Origin: an uncultured Eubacteriales bacterium
GTDB lineage: Bacteria; Bacillota_A; Clostridia; Christensenellales; Aristaeellaceae
Reading direction: 5' to 3'
DNA length: 10,805 bases
NCBI GenBank assembly: GCA_902766515.1
Contig: CACXEB010000336.1
Span: forward strand, 1 to 10,805
A program made the position numbers and the translations under genes. Below, in pieces: positions 1 to 7,042 of the stretch (positions are counted from its first letter, which is position 1; each line of letters starts with the position of its first letter). Below the pieces are notes generated by a model, which was not told the DNA's origin, did no database searches, and saw only the letters and a list, made by a program, of their open reading frames with translations.

Positions 1-33
1 AATCCGCAGCAGCGGCATGTACGGTGCGAGGAC

Positions 34-176
34 GAAATCGCGTCAGCGATTTCTACCTTGCAGATTTGCCGCCCGGGAGCCCCAACGGGGCGACAGGCAA
101 ATCTGACAGGGGGGTCCCGAAGGGGGGACGCGAGTCCCCCTTTCGGTCACTGTTCACCCCGTGAACAGTGACTCCG
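34..176. repeat. Array of four hairpins, repeat-element-like, at the 3' end of the PBP gene
   Basis: Four inverted repeats lie end to end. Arms 34-41/46-53 form 8 bp around loop gtca. Arms 61-70/96-105 form 10 perfect bp, enclosing a smaller stem 79-83/87-91. Arms 119-129/134-144 form 11 bp with one G-T wobble and a GCGA loop (GNRA type on the plus strand). Arms 146-157/161-172 form 12 perfect bp around loop ccc. Such dense structure is unusual for coding DNA, yet the PBP frame passes through it and stops at 55-53. The layout resembles a non-autonomous mobile or intergenic repeat (MITE- or REP-like). No terminal repeats, target duplication or second copy can be seen in this window, so the class is inference. 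The hairpins could also act as a transcription-end or mRNA-stability structure for the operon. Confidence 0.7.
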
Positions 177-1660
177 ACTGAATCGACCTTCGTCAGGTAC
201 TCAAAGATATCATGCGCGAGCGGCGCGGCGAAAGCCCCGCCGCTCCCTGTGTTTTCAAGGACGATGGACAGGGCGTAGGGGGCGCGGTCGTCGCCGATGA
301 AGCCGATGAAGAGGGCGTTGGTCCGGGCCTGGCCGTCCACCTCGGCGCTGCCGGTCTTGCCGTAGACCGGCCAGTCGGCCAGCGCGGCACGGCTGCCGGT
401 ACCGTTTTCCGCGTTCACGACGTCGTACATCATCCCGCGCAGCGCGGCCAGGACCGTCGGGTCGCTGACCGCCGTGCGGGCCGCGCGGGACTCGAATACC
501 CGGCGGATGCTGCCGTTGGACGCGGTGGCGCGGGCCAGCAGGCGCGGCTCCATCATGACCCCGTAGTTGGCCACGGACGCCGCGATCAGGCACAGGTGCA
601 TCGGGGTGGCCAGCAGGCCGCTCTGGCCGATGCCCGTCATCGCGACGTCCCATTCGCTGCGCTCTCCCTCCGGATAGGAGGAGTTCTCCACCACAATGTC
701 CCGGAACAGGAAGTTTTCCTCAAAGCCGAAGTTCATCGCCTGCTTGCGGAGCTTCGCGTCGGTCAGCTGCAGGGCGGCCGTCGCGAAGGTGTTGTTGCAG
801 CTCACGCGGAAGGCGCGGGCCAGGTCGATCTGGCCGTGGGTGACCAGGATCTCCGCGTCCGTGCCCGCGTCGGTGATCAGGCGCGTGCTGCCGGTCCGGT
901 CCCGCGCCTCCAGCGCCCCGGTACAGGTGAAGGACCGCCCGTTCAGGCCCGGATCGCTGAGGGCCGCGGCCGCGGTCACCACCTTGAAGGTGGATCCCGG
1001 CGCGTACCGCCCCTGCACCGCGCGGTTGAAATACGGTTCCCCCGCGGAGCTGCCGCGCGCGGCCGGATCAAATGACGGAAAGCTCATCTCGGCCAGCACG
1101 GCGCCGGTCTTCCAGTTCATCACCACCACCGCGCCGCACAGCGGGGGGCGCGTGCCGTCCTCGTTCACGGGCAGCCTGATCTCCCCCACCCGGCCAGAGA
1201 TGTACCGGCACAGCGCGCTGTCCACCGTCAGCGTCAGGCTGTCGCCCTTGCGCTGCCGGCCGGCCATGGCGTCGCCCAGCCGCTCGCCGATGGACTGCTC
1301 AAACCCGTACAGGGCGCGCGCCATAAAGGTTTCCACCCCGTTGGACACGTTGCCCGCCGCGTCGCCGATCACGTGCACCGTGGCGGCGCGGACCGCCGCG
1401 TCCTGGTGATAGCGCCGGCTGACGGCCAGGCCGTCCTCCCCCGCGGTCACGTCGCTGCCCGCCAGCAGGACGCCGTTGATATCATAGATATCGCCCGGCA
1501 CCACGTCCTTCTTGGCGCTGCGCAGCCAGGTGTTCGCGCTGACGGAAAACCAGCGGCTGCCGTAGTGGGTGTAGCTGTACACCCCGTACAGCGCCAGCAT
1601 TGCGAACAGGACGCACAGCATCAGCCCGACCCGCCGGATATGTTGCCGTAACTGTTTCAC
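53..1660 (-). CDS. Class B penicillin-binding protein (peptidoglycan transpeptidase, PbpA/FtsI-like)
   Basis: DD-transpeptidase that cross-links stem peptides of new peptidoglycan outside the membrane, expected to work with the SEDS protein encoded just upstream. Residues 11-31 form one membrane anchor. A short N-terminal region follows (GDIYDINGVLLA at 56-67, a variant of the usual RG-I-DRNG-LA motif). The transpeptidase domain has all three active-site motifs: STFK 223-226 (nucleophile S223), SCN 287-289 and KTG 435-437. The start is GTG at 1660, inside a GTGA overlap with the SEDS gene, and GGGGAGG lies 7 bases upstream. The recognisable domain ends near residue 491, where related proteins stop. 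Residues 492-535 (Pro/Gly/Ser-rich) are encoded by the hairpin array, so this tail is probably acquired. Similarity and short N-domain suggest the PbpA-like group; whether it serves division or elongation is not decided. Confidence 0.93.
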   Translation of the reverse strand: MKQLRQHIRRVGLMLCVLFAMLALYGVYSYTHYGSRWFSVSANTWLRSAKKDVVPGDIYDINGVLLAGSDVTAGEDGLAVSRRYHQDAAVRAATVHVIGDAAGNVSNGVETFMARALYGFEQSIGERLGDAMAGRQRKGDSLTLTVDSALCRYISGRVGEIRLPVNEDGTRPPLCGAVVVMNWKTGAVLAEMSFPSFDPAARGSSAGEPYFNRAVQGRYAPGSTFKVVTAAAALSDPGLNGRSFTCTGALEARDRTGSTRLITDAGTDAEILVTHGQIDLARAFRVSCNNTFATAALQLTDAKLRKQAMNFGFEENFLFRDIVVENSSYPEGERSEWDVAMTGIGQSGLLATPMHLCLIAASVANYGVMMEPRLLARATASNGSIRRVFESRAARTAVSDPTVLAALRGMMYDVVNAENGTGSRAALADWPVYGKTGSAEVDGQARTNALFIGFIGDDRAPYALSIVLENTGSGGAFAAPLAHDIFEYLTKVDSVGVTVHGVNSDRKGDSRPPFGTPLSDLPVAPLGLPGGKSAR

Positions 1661-2910
1661 AGCGCGTCCTCCCCTTCATACAGCGCGTCCTCCCGGGCCT
1701 GGTCCATCCGCGCGCGGTTGGCGGCGGACACGCCCTGCAGGACGCCGATCAGGCACATGCTGGACACCAGCGACGTGCCGCCGTAACTGATCAGCGGCAG
1801 CGTGACGCCGGTCAGGGGGATCAGCTTGATATTGCCGGCCACGATAATGAACATCTGCAGGCCCAGCATCACCGTGCAGCCCAGGGCCAGCAGGGCATGG
1901 AACCGGTTGTCCGCCTGCCGGGCGATGGCCAGGCCGCGCAGCACCATCGCCAGGTAGATGATCAGCACCCCCAGGCCGAAGAGGACGCCGAACTCATGGC
2001 AGATGACCGTAAAGATATAGTCGTTGTACGAAGCGGGGATGACCCCCGGATTGCCGAGCCGGAGGCCGGTGCCCCACAGCCCGCCGTTGGCGATCGCGAT
2101 CAGGCCCTGCACGATCTGGTAGCCCGTCCCCTGCCGGTCGTTCCAGGGATTCATCCATACCGCCACGCGCACCTTCACGTGGGCGAAGCGCATGTACCCG
2201 ATATACGCGCCCGCCGCGCCGGCGGCCGCGCCGCCCAGCAGGATCAGCGGGCTGCCGGTGGAGACGTACATCATCATCAGGGCCATGCCGAAATAGAGCA
2301 GCGCCGTGCCCATATCCTTCTGCAGCATCAGGAAGCCCAGGCAGATGCCCGTCAGCACGATGCCGACGATCAGCCGCCGCCGCGACAGCAGCCAGGCCAG
2401 GCTGACCACCAGGCCGAGCTTGACGATCTCGCTGGGCTGGAATCCGTAGCCGAACAGGGTCACCCAGTTTTTCGCGCCGTTGATCTCGCTGCCGTAGATC
2501 AGCGGCAGCGCCAGCAGGCCGATCGACGCCGGCACGGCCAGGATCGCCAGCAGCCGCCAGCGGCGGATATACCGCAGGGCGACCGTGCAGCCGAGCATGG
2601 CGGCGATCGCGATGCCGTAGTTGATCAGCTGGCTGATGCCGCGGTCCGGGTTCAGGCGGTAGAGCACCAGCACGCCGAGGGACGCCAGGAAGCTGCACAG
2701 GCTCAGCAGCAGCCGGTCCGACGGAAACAGGCGCGGGAAACCGCGCACGCTGACGAAAATCAGCGCGGGGACCGCCAGCGCCAGGACGAGCGCCCGTACG
2801 TCATACGCGTACAGAAACAGCAGCCCGAACGCGAGAAAATAGAACAGCATCGTGCACGTCAGCAGACGGCGTGCGAATGTTCGTTTTTTCGGCTTCTCTT
2901 TCTTCTTCAT
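1657..2910 (-). CDS. SEDS-family peptidoglycan glycosyltransferase (FtsW/RodA/SpoVE)
   Basis: Polytopic membrane protein that polymerises lipid II into glycan strands as partner of a class B PBP. The 417 residues have a basic N-terminus (KKKEKPKKR), about ten hydrophobic segments and the SEDS signature stretches: GAKNWV 145-150, FQPSEIVKL 157-165, KDMGTALL 198-205, GTGYQIVQ 261-268, NDYIF 296-300 and the C-terminal LPLISYGGTS 371-380. D297 in NDYIF aligns with the essential extracellular-loop aspartate known from RodA and FtsW (TDFIF). The ATG start lies in an ATGA overlap with the FHA gene; the only upstream GAGG is about 13 bases away, so translational coupling is likely. The stop overlaps the PBP start. 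Sequence alone does not separate FtsW, RodA and SpoVE; the FHA-SEDS-PBP order resembles the rodA-pbpA cluster of Actinobacteria. Confidence 0.93.
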   Translation of the reverse strand: MKKKEKPKKRTFARRLLTCTMLFYFLAFGLLFLYAYDVRALVLALAVPALIFVSVRGFPRLFPSDRLLLSLCSFLASLGVLVLYRLNPDRGISQLINYGIAIAAMLGCTVALRYIRRWRLLAILAVPASIGLLALPLIYGSEINGAKNWVTLFGYGFQPSEIVKLGLVVSLAWLLSRRRLIVGIVLTGICLGFLMLQKDMGTALLYFGMALMMMYVSTGSPLILLGGAAAGAAGAYIGYMRFAHVKVRVAVWMNPWNDRQGTGYQIVQGLIAIANGGLWGTGLRLGNPGVIPASYNDYIFTVICHEFGVLFGLGVLIIYLAMVLRGLAIARQADNRFHALLALGCTVMLGLQMFIIVAGNIKLIPLTGVTLPLISYGGTSLVSSMCLIGVLQGVSAANRARMDQAREDALYEGEDAL

Positions 2911-3602
2911 TCGTGACGGTTTTTATCCTCTTCATCCTGCGGGAACAGCGGCAGCACCCTGCCCCAGCCGCGGTCGCGCGGGTCCTCCCCCTCCGGCGCT
3001 TCGTCCGGGTCTTCTTCGGGATAATCGTCCGGCGTTTCGTCCGGCCCTTCCCCGGTCCACGGGCTGCCGGCGGCGGGGACGGCCATGCCGTTCGGCAGGA
3101 ATTCGTCCTCCTCCCAGGTGCTCAGGATGGGATCCGGGCTGTCCTGCGTTTCCTGCGGAAGGCGCAAGCGCTTGAAGAGCCGCAGCCGAAGGACGGCGTC
3201 GCCCGCCTCGATCACGGCGCCGCTCACCGCATACCGCCCCGCCTGGGCGGGCTGGCCGTTGACGCTGACCTGCGCCCGGCGGCAGGGGACGATCTCTACG
3301 CCCCGCCGGGGCTGCAGCCGGTAGGTAAAGTGCCGGTTCCGGAGGCCCCGCTTGCGGATGACCACGTCGCAGATCCCGCCGGCGCCTACCAGACCCTCCG
3401 GGGCGATCGGCAGGCGCTCGCCCGTATCCGCGAACTCGAGCACGCCGATCTGCCCGGCGCGCGGCAGCTGCCGCCTTTCGCGGGCGTGCACGCGGTGATC
3501 GTGCAGCAGCCAGCGCAGGGCGCGCGCGCAGATCAGCGCGATGAGCCCGGCGAAGACGTAGCGCATCAGCAGGGCCAGGATTTCATACGTTTCTTCCGGC
3601 AA
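2907..3602 (-). CDS. Membrane-anchored protein with divergent FHA domain
   Basis: Probable phosphothreonine-binding adaptor at the cytoplasmic membrane. Of 231 residues, 8-33 are a single membrane helix. Residues about 51-142 read as an FHA domain: strand IGVLEF, a core VGAGGICDVVI 72-82, RNRHF 88-92 in place of the usual SR-H, and VSVNGQPA 112-119 matching the N-G-x-x-V/P region. The Arg that normally follows the first glycine of the core (GR) is Ala here, so phosphopeptide binding may be weak or altered. Residues 150-231 are very acidic and proline-rich, likely disordered. The start is TTG at 3602 with GGAGG 8 bases upstream; no ATG comes before the membrane helix. The gene begins 18 bp after the secreted-protein gene and overlaps the SEDS gene by 4 bp. 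FHA genes beside rodA/ftsW-pbpA are known in Actinobacteria and Clostridia, often with PrkC-type kinases, but none is in this window. Confidence 0.8.
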   Translation of the reverse strand: MPEETYEILALLMRYVFAGLIALICARALRWLLHDHRVHARERRQLPRAGQIGVLEFADTGERLPIAPEGLVGAGGICDVVIRKRGLRNRHFTYRLQPRRGVEIVPCRRAQVSVNGQPAQAGRYAVSGAVIEAGDAVLRLRLFKRLRLPQETQDSPDPILSTWEEDEFLPNGMAVPAAGSPWTGEGPDETPDDYPEEDPDEAPEGEDPRDRGWGRVLPLFPQDEEDKNRHE

Positions 3603-3620
3603 GCGATTTCCTCCAGGCAG

Positions 3621-6179
3621 TTACTGGGTGACCGTGAACGTGGACGATCCGGACTTCTGTCCGTCGAAATAGAGCGTCATGCGGTACGTGCCCGCGGGAA
3701 TGGAGCCGACCGAATCCATCAGGTATTGGAACAGCCCGTTGAAGGGATAGTGCGGATAGTAGGTGTAATGATGACCCGCGGGGATCGTGTCCACCTGGTA
3801 CATATCGACGTATACGTCGCCGTTGGGGATATGGAAGGCCATGGTCCAGTTGGTCGTGCGCTCGTACCGGATCTGGGAATAGCCCAGCCGGACATAGGCG
3901 CCGTAGGTATAGGAGCCCAGGTTCTTCCGGATGTCCGCCGCGGACAGGGATTTCTGGTTTTTGGTTCCCTTGGGCGTCTTGGTCTTGAGGTCGATGTCGA
4001 TGCTGATGGAGAAGTCCGGATAATTGCGGGGCGTCGGCTTATAGCTGTAGGTCACGGAGGCGCCGCTGCCGTCCCTGACGGTGATGGTGTACGGCTCGCC
4101 GGGCGCCATCACGTAGCCGTTGGTCGCGCTCTTGCTGTTGGTGCGCGCGAACTGCTGCGCAGCCGCCAGCTTCGTCTGGGAGCCGCTCTTGTACTCGTGC
4201 TGAACCAGCACGGTGTAGGGGCCGTTGTTGGCGCTGTCCTCCCAGCTGATCGTGGTCGCGCCGTTGCTCATGCTCGGCGCCAGGATGCGGAAGGTCCGGG
4301 GCTTCGGCGTCGGCGTTTTGGTCGCGGTCGGCTTCGGGGTAGGCTTCGGGGTAGGCGTCGCGACAAGCACACGCGACGTCCCGACGGTGAAGGGGACGGA
4401 CGCCGCCCGCTGGCCTTCGATGAACATCTCAAACAGGTAGCTGCCCTGCGTCAGGGTGCCCTTTTCCTTGCTCAACTCCAGGAGGGAAGCCAGCGACTGT
4501 CGGAAGGTCGCGCCGCTGCCCGGCCGCCAGTTGTACCGGAAGGTCTTGCTGTACAGCTCGCCGTTCGGCGCGTGCAGCACGCCCAGCACATCCATCAGCT
4601 GCTCCTGGCTGACGCTGAAGTCCCAGGTGAGGCGGATCATGACCTGGTCGGGATGGTCCGTCACGTCCGACAGGGAGTAGCTCCGGACCGGCACCGCAGT
4701 GCCGTTCGTCTCCACGATCAGCTCGGCGTTCCTGTGCCGGAAGCCGTGCCCCATGTAGGTACCGGGCGCCTGGACGTTCACGCGCTTCATCGCCGTACCG
4801 TTCCAGGCCGGCGCGCCGCCGCCGCTCACATCGCAGTACACGCCCACCCGCATCGGCTGTCCCGGGATGACGCGGAAGGCATAGGTCGTTTTGCCCGGGT
4901 TCACGTCATCCCATGAATAGAAGCTGTTGGCGTCGTAGTCATAGAATACATAGTATGTCCCGTCATGGGTGGCGGCATAGCCGGAGAAATCCACCGTACA
5001 TATGCCCGACCGGACGTTCGTGGTAAAATTGGTCACCCATTCGCTGGCCCGCGGGGTGGGGGTGGGACTCGGCGTCACCGCGGGCACACGCCGTGTACCC
5101 GCCGTAAACGGCACGGACACCACCGTCTGCCCGTCGATATACAGGGAGAACCGGTACGCGCCCTCCTCTAGGGAGCCGAACCTGCCCGCCTTGTCCAGCA
5201 GGTCTTTCAAGCTGTAAAAGTAATAATACGGCTCATGGTCCCGGGCGTCCCAGGTGTACCAGCAGGTTTCCGTATAGAACGCTCCGTCCGGCGTATCCAG
5301 CACGCCATGCATATCGACACGGGTGTCAGAGGTGAGCCGGTACGACCAGTCCATCTGGATGATCACCTCGTCGGCATGATCCGTCAGGTCCGACAGCGCG
5401 TACGCGGTGACTTCCTCCGTGCCGCTGTCATTCCGGATCGCCAGCCTGCTGGCGCCGGCGCGGAAGGAATACCCGCTGTAGGTCCCCGCAAACGGCACCG
5501 TCAACGTTCTGGTGATGCCATCCTCCGGGTCCTTCGCCTCTTCATCCGGCGCCGCGAGATAAACCCCGACCCGCAGCGTCCTGCCCGGCACCACGGGCAT
5601 CGTATATTCGATCTGGCCGGGATCCATGATATGCCAGCTGTAATACTCATTGCCGTAATAGCTGTACACCACATAGTATTTGCCGTCGGTGTCCCGGATA
5701 TAGCCGTCGCGGAAATTCACCGTGCACTGGCCCTTGTCCACGCTGGCCGTGAAATTCCTGATCCACGTACCGGTCACCGGCGCAGGGGTCGGCGTGCTGG
5801 TCGCCGGCGCAGGGGACGGTGGAAGGGTCACCGGCGCAGGGGACGGTGGAAGGGTCACCGGCGCGGTGGGCGTCAGCGTCGGCGGGCGGGACACCCAATC
5901 GGTGGGTATCCGCGGAGCGGTCGTCGCCGGTCCGGGTGTCACGGTCACGGGATCGGCCGGCTGCGGCGTCGTGATCCCGGGGATCCCGGGAAACAGCGGC
6001 TGTTCCGGCGGCGCGGTCACCGTCTGGGCGGGGCGGCGTGTGCCGCAGGAGCCGCAGAAATTGCCATCGTTCTGCTTCCCGCACGACGGACAGGTCCAGC
6101 TGTCCGCCAGCGCCGGAACGGCAACCGTCACCACCATCAGCAGGACGGCCAGAAGCAGCGATACCGGTCTTCTGTACAT
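3621..6179 (-). CDS. Secreted zinc-ribbon protein with repeated beta-sandwich-like modules and Pro/Thr linkers
   Basis: Family not recognised; function unknown. The start is ATG 6179, with GGGGAGG 7 bases upstream, giving 852 residues. An upstream in-frame ATG at 6230 is rejected because it precedes the -10 element. Residues 1-25 form a clear signal peptide (basic YRRP, hydrophobic core, ALA cleavage site). Immediately after it comes a zinc ribbon with CxxCG-x8-CxxCG (C30, C33, C42, C45). Residues 50-138 are a Pro/Thr/Ser linker with 9-residue repeats. Two homologous modules follow (about 139-361 and 381-600), each opening with W-(I/V)-(T/R)-NF and closing with (Y/F)-(I/F)-(D/E)-GQ-x4-VPFT. 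Next come a PTPK linker, a fibronectin-III-like segment (628-715), and a final module (720-852) resembling the second half of the first two, ending LYFDGQ-FTV. No LPXTG or C-terminal membrane helix is present. First gene of the wall operon, so an envelope-associated binding or sensing role is inferred. Confidence 0.85.
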   Translation of the reverse strand: MYRRPVSLLLAVLLMVVTVAVPALADSWTCPSCGKQNDGNFCGSCGTRRPAQTVTAPPEQPLFPGIPGITTPQPADPVTVTPGPATTAPRIPTDWVSRPPTLTPTAPVTLPPSPAPVTLPPSPAPATSTPTPAPVTGTWIRNFTASVDKGQCTVNFRDGYIRDTDGKYYVVYSYYGNEYYSWHIMDPGQIEYTMPVVPGRTLRVGVYLAAPDEEAKDPEDGITRTLTVPFAGTYSGYSFRAGASRLAIRNDSGTEEVTAYALSDLTDHADEVIIQMDWSYRLTSDTRVDMHGVLDTPDGAFYTETCWYTWDARDHEPYYYFYSLKDLLDKAGRFGSLEEGAYRFSLYIDGQTVVSVPFTAGTRRVPAVTPSPTPTPRASEWVTNFTTNVRSGICTVDFSGYAATHDGTYYVFYDYDANSFYSWDDVNPGKTTYAFRVIPGQPMRVGVYCDVSGGGAPAWNGTAMKRVNVQAPGTYMGHGFRHRNAELIVETNGTAVPVRSYSLSDVTDHPDQVMIRLTWDFSVSQEQLMDVLGVLHAPNGELYSKTFRYNWRPGSGATFRQSLASLLELSKEKGTLTQGSYLFEMFIEGQRAASVPFTVGTSRVLVATPTPKPTPKPTATKTPTPKPRTFRILAPSMSNGATTISWEDSANNGPYTVLVQHEYKSGSQTKLAAAQQFARTNSKSATNGYVMAPGEPYTITVRDGSGASVTYSYKPTPRNYPDFSISIDIDLKTKTPKGTKNQKSLSAADIRKNLGSYTYGAYVRLGYSQIRYERTTNWTMAFHIPNGDVYVDMYQVDTIPAGHHYTYYPHYPFNGLFQYLMDSVGSIPAGTYRMTLYFDGQKSGSSTFTVTQ
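4330..4353. repeat. Two tandem 12-bp repeats in the second linker
   Basis: The unit ggcttcggggta occurs at 4330-4341 and again at 4342-4353. On the minus strand it encodes the PTPK repeats of the linker before the fibronectin-III-like segment. It is internal to the secreted-protein gene and likely varies in number by slippage. Confidence 0.85.
5777..5857. repeat. 27-bp tandem repeats coding for the PSPAPVTLP linker
   Basis: Copies at 5804-5830 and 5831-5857 are identical. The copy at 5777-5803 shares its first 12 bases and diverges after that. Each encodes nine residues (PSPAPVTLP, minus strand) in the linker between zinc ribbon and first module. The unit is a multiple of three, so copy-number change would alter linker length without shifting frame. 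Confidence 0.9.
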
Positions 6180-6218
6180 ACAAATACCTCCCCACTCCCC
6201 GTATAAAGCCATGGGATG

Positions 6219-6247
6219 ATTATACGCCATTTTTCGCCCGGTGTAAA
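6219..6247 (-). promoter_or_regulatory. Sigma-A type promoter of the secreted protein-FHA-SEDS-PBP operon
   Basis: On the minus strand, TTTACA (6247-6242, 5 of 6 to consensus) is followed by a 17-bp spacer and TATAAT (6224-6219, perfect). Transcription should begin near 6212, leaving a leader of about 33 bases before the ATG at 6179. Confidence 0.8.
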
Positions 6248-6250
6248 CAG

Positions 6251-6279
6251 TTGTATAAGTTTCTGTTTGGTGTTATAAT
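6251..6279 (+). promoter_or_regulatory. Sigma-A type promoter of cmk-plsC
   Basis: TTGTAT (6251-6256), a 17-bp spacer and TATAAT (6274-6279). The -10 is perfect and the -35 keeps only TTG. It is back to back with the minus-strand promoter, the two -35 elements being 3 bp apart. The expected start near 6286 gives a leader of about 40 bases before the ATG at 6328. Confidence 0.72.
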
Positions 6280-6327
6280 CTCAGTATAACGCCATTGCAG
6301 GCGATTTCACCGAAAGTGAGGCCAGGC

Positions 6328-7038
6328 ATGAACCAGACAGATCATTCCCCAGCGGCGGACCGGCCGCTGAATATCGCCATCGACGGACCGGTCGGCGCGG
6401 GCAAATCCAGCGTCAGCGACGAGGTGGCGCGGCGGCTCAACATCCTGCACCTGGACACGGGGGCGATGTACCGCGCGGCGGGGCTGTATGCCCTCCGGCA
6501 GGGCGTTTCCCTCGAGGACGAGCAGGCGGTGACCGCGGCCGTGGCGCAGGCGCAGATCGCAGTCAGGTACCAGGACGGCGCGCAGCGCACCCTGCTCAAC
6601 GGCGAGGACGTGACCGGCCTGATCCGGACGCCGGAGGTCAGCGATGCGGCCAGCGACGTCTCCAAATACCCGAGCGTGCGCACCCGGCTGGTCGAAGCCC
6701 AGCGGGCGCTGGCCCGGACCATGCCCATGCTGGTGGACGGGCGGGACATCGGCACCGTCGTGCTGGCTGACGCGCCGGTCAAGGTATACCTGACTGCCTC
6801 CCCCGAAGCCCGCGCGACGCGGCGGATGCTGCAGTATGAGGCCGAAGGCCAGTCGCAGCCCTTCGAGAAGGTCCTGAAAGCCGTCAACGAGCGGGACTAC
6901 CAGGACATGACCCGCAAGACCGATCCGCTGCGCCAGGCGAAGGACGCCGTGGTGGTGGACAGCTCCAACCTCACGTTCGAGGAGACCGTCGAGCGCATCC
7001 TGGCCCTCGTCCGCGCCGCGGAAACCGGGGAGGCATGA
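6328..7038 (+). CDS. cmk: Cytidylate kinase (CMP/dCMP kinase)
   Basis: Cytoplasmic kinase that transfers phosphate from ATP to CMP or dCMP, supplying CDP for RNA, DNA and CDP-activated lipid synthesis. The 236 residues include the P-loop GPVGAGKS (20-27), the CMP-binding DTGAMYRA segment (43-50), the DGRDIGTVV motif (137-145) and the lid and ERDYQDMTRKTDPL region (188-201). Length is close to the usual 220-230, with a short polar N-terminal extension. Start chosen at ATG 6328 (GAGG 6 bases upstream). A TTG at 6295 opens the same frame but lies only about 10 bases after the expected transcription start. First gene after its promoter; plsC follows 4 bp after the stop, an order common in Clostridia. 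Confidence 0.96.
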   Translation: MNQTDHSPAADRPLNIAIDGPVGAGKSSVSDEVARRLNILHLDTGAMYRAAGLYALRQGVSLEDEQAVTAAVAQAQIAVRYQDGAQRTLLNGEDVTGLIRTPEVSDAASDVSKYPSVRTRLVEAQRALARTMPMLVDGRDIGTVVLADAPVKVYLTASPEARATRRMLQYEAEGQSQPFEKVLKAVNERDYQDMTRKTDPLRQAKDAVVVDSSNLTFEETVERILALVRAAETGEA

Positions 7039-7042
7039 CGGT

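Noticed and set aside
1..33. Start of a gene downstream of the PBP
   Set aside because: Only 33 bases are available before the window edge, they are open in some frames, and there is no start or motif to support a call.
1600..4916. Long open frames on the plus strand (1600-2916 and 2871-4916)
   Set aside because: They are antisense to well-supported genes, have Arg/Ala/Gln/His-rich composition typical of GC-rich shadow frames, and show no known motif.
5777..5857. CRISPR-like repeats
   Set aside because: The 27-bp units are directly adjacent with no spacers and lie in frame inside a protein linker.
6180..6230. In-frame ATG at 6230 extending the secreted protein by 17 residues
   Set aside because: It lies upstream of the -10 element (6224-6219) and has no Shine-Dalgarno; ATG 6179 has a strong one and gives a clean signal peptide.
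6295..6327. TTG start extending Cmk by 11 residues
   Set aside because: It is only about 10 bases past the predicted transcription start, has no Shine-Dalgarno, and adds residues not typical of Cmk.
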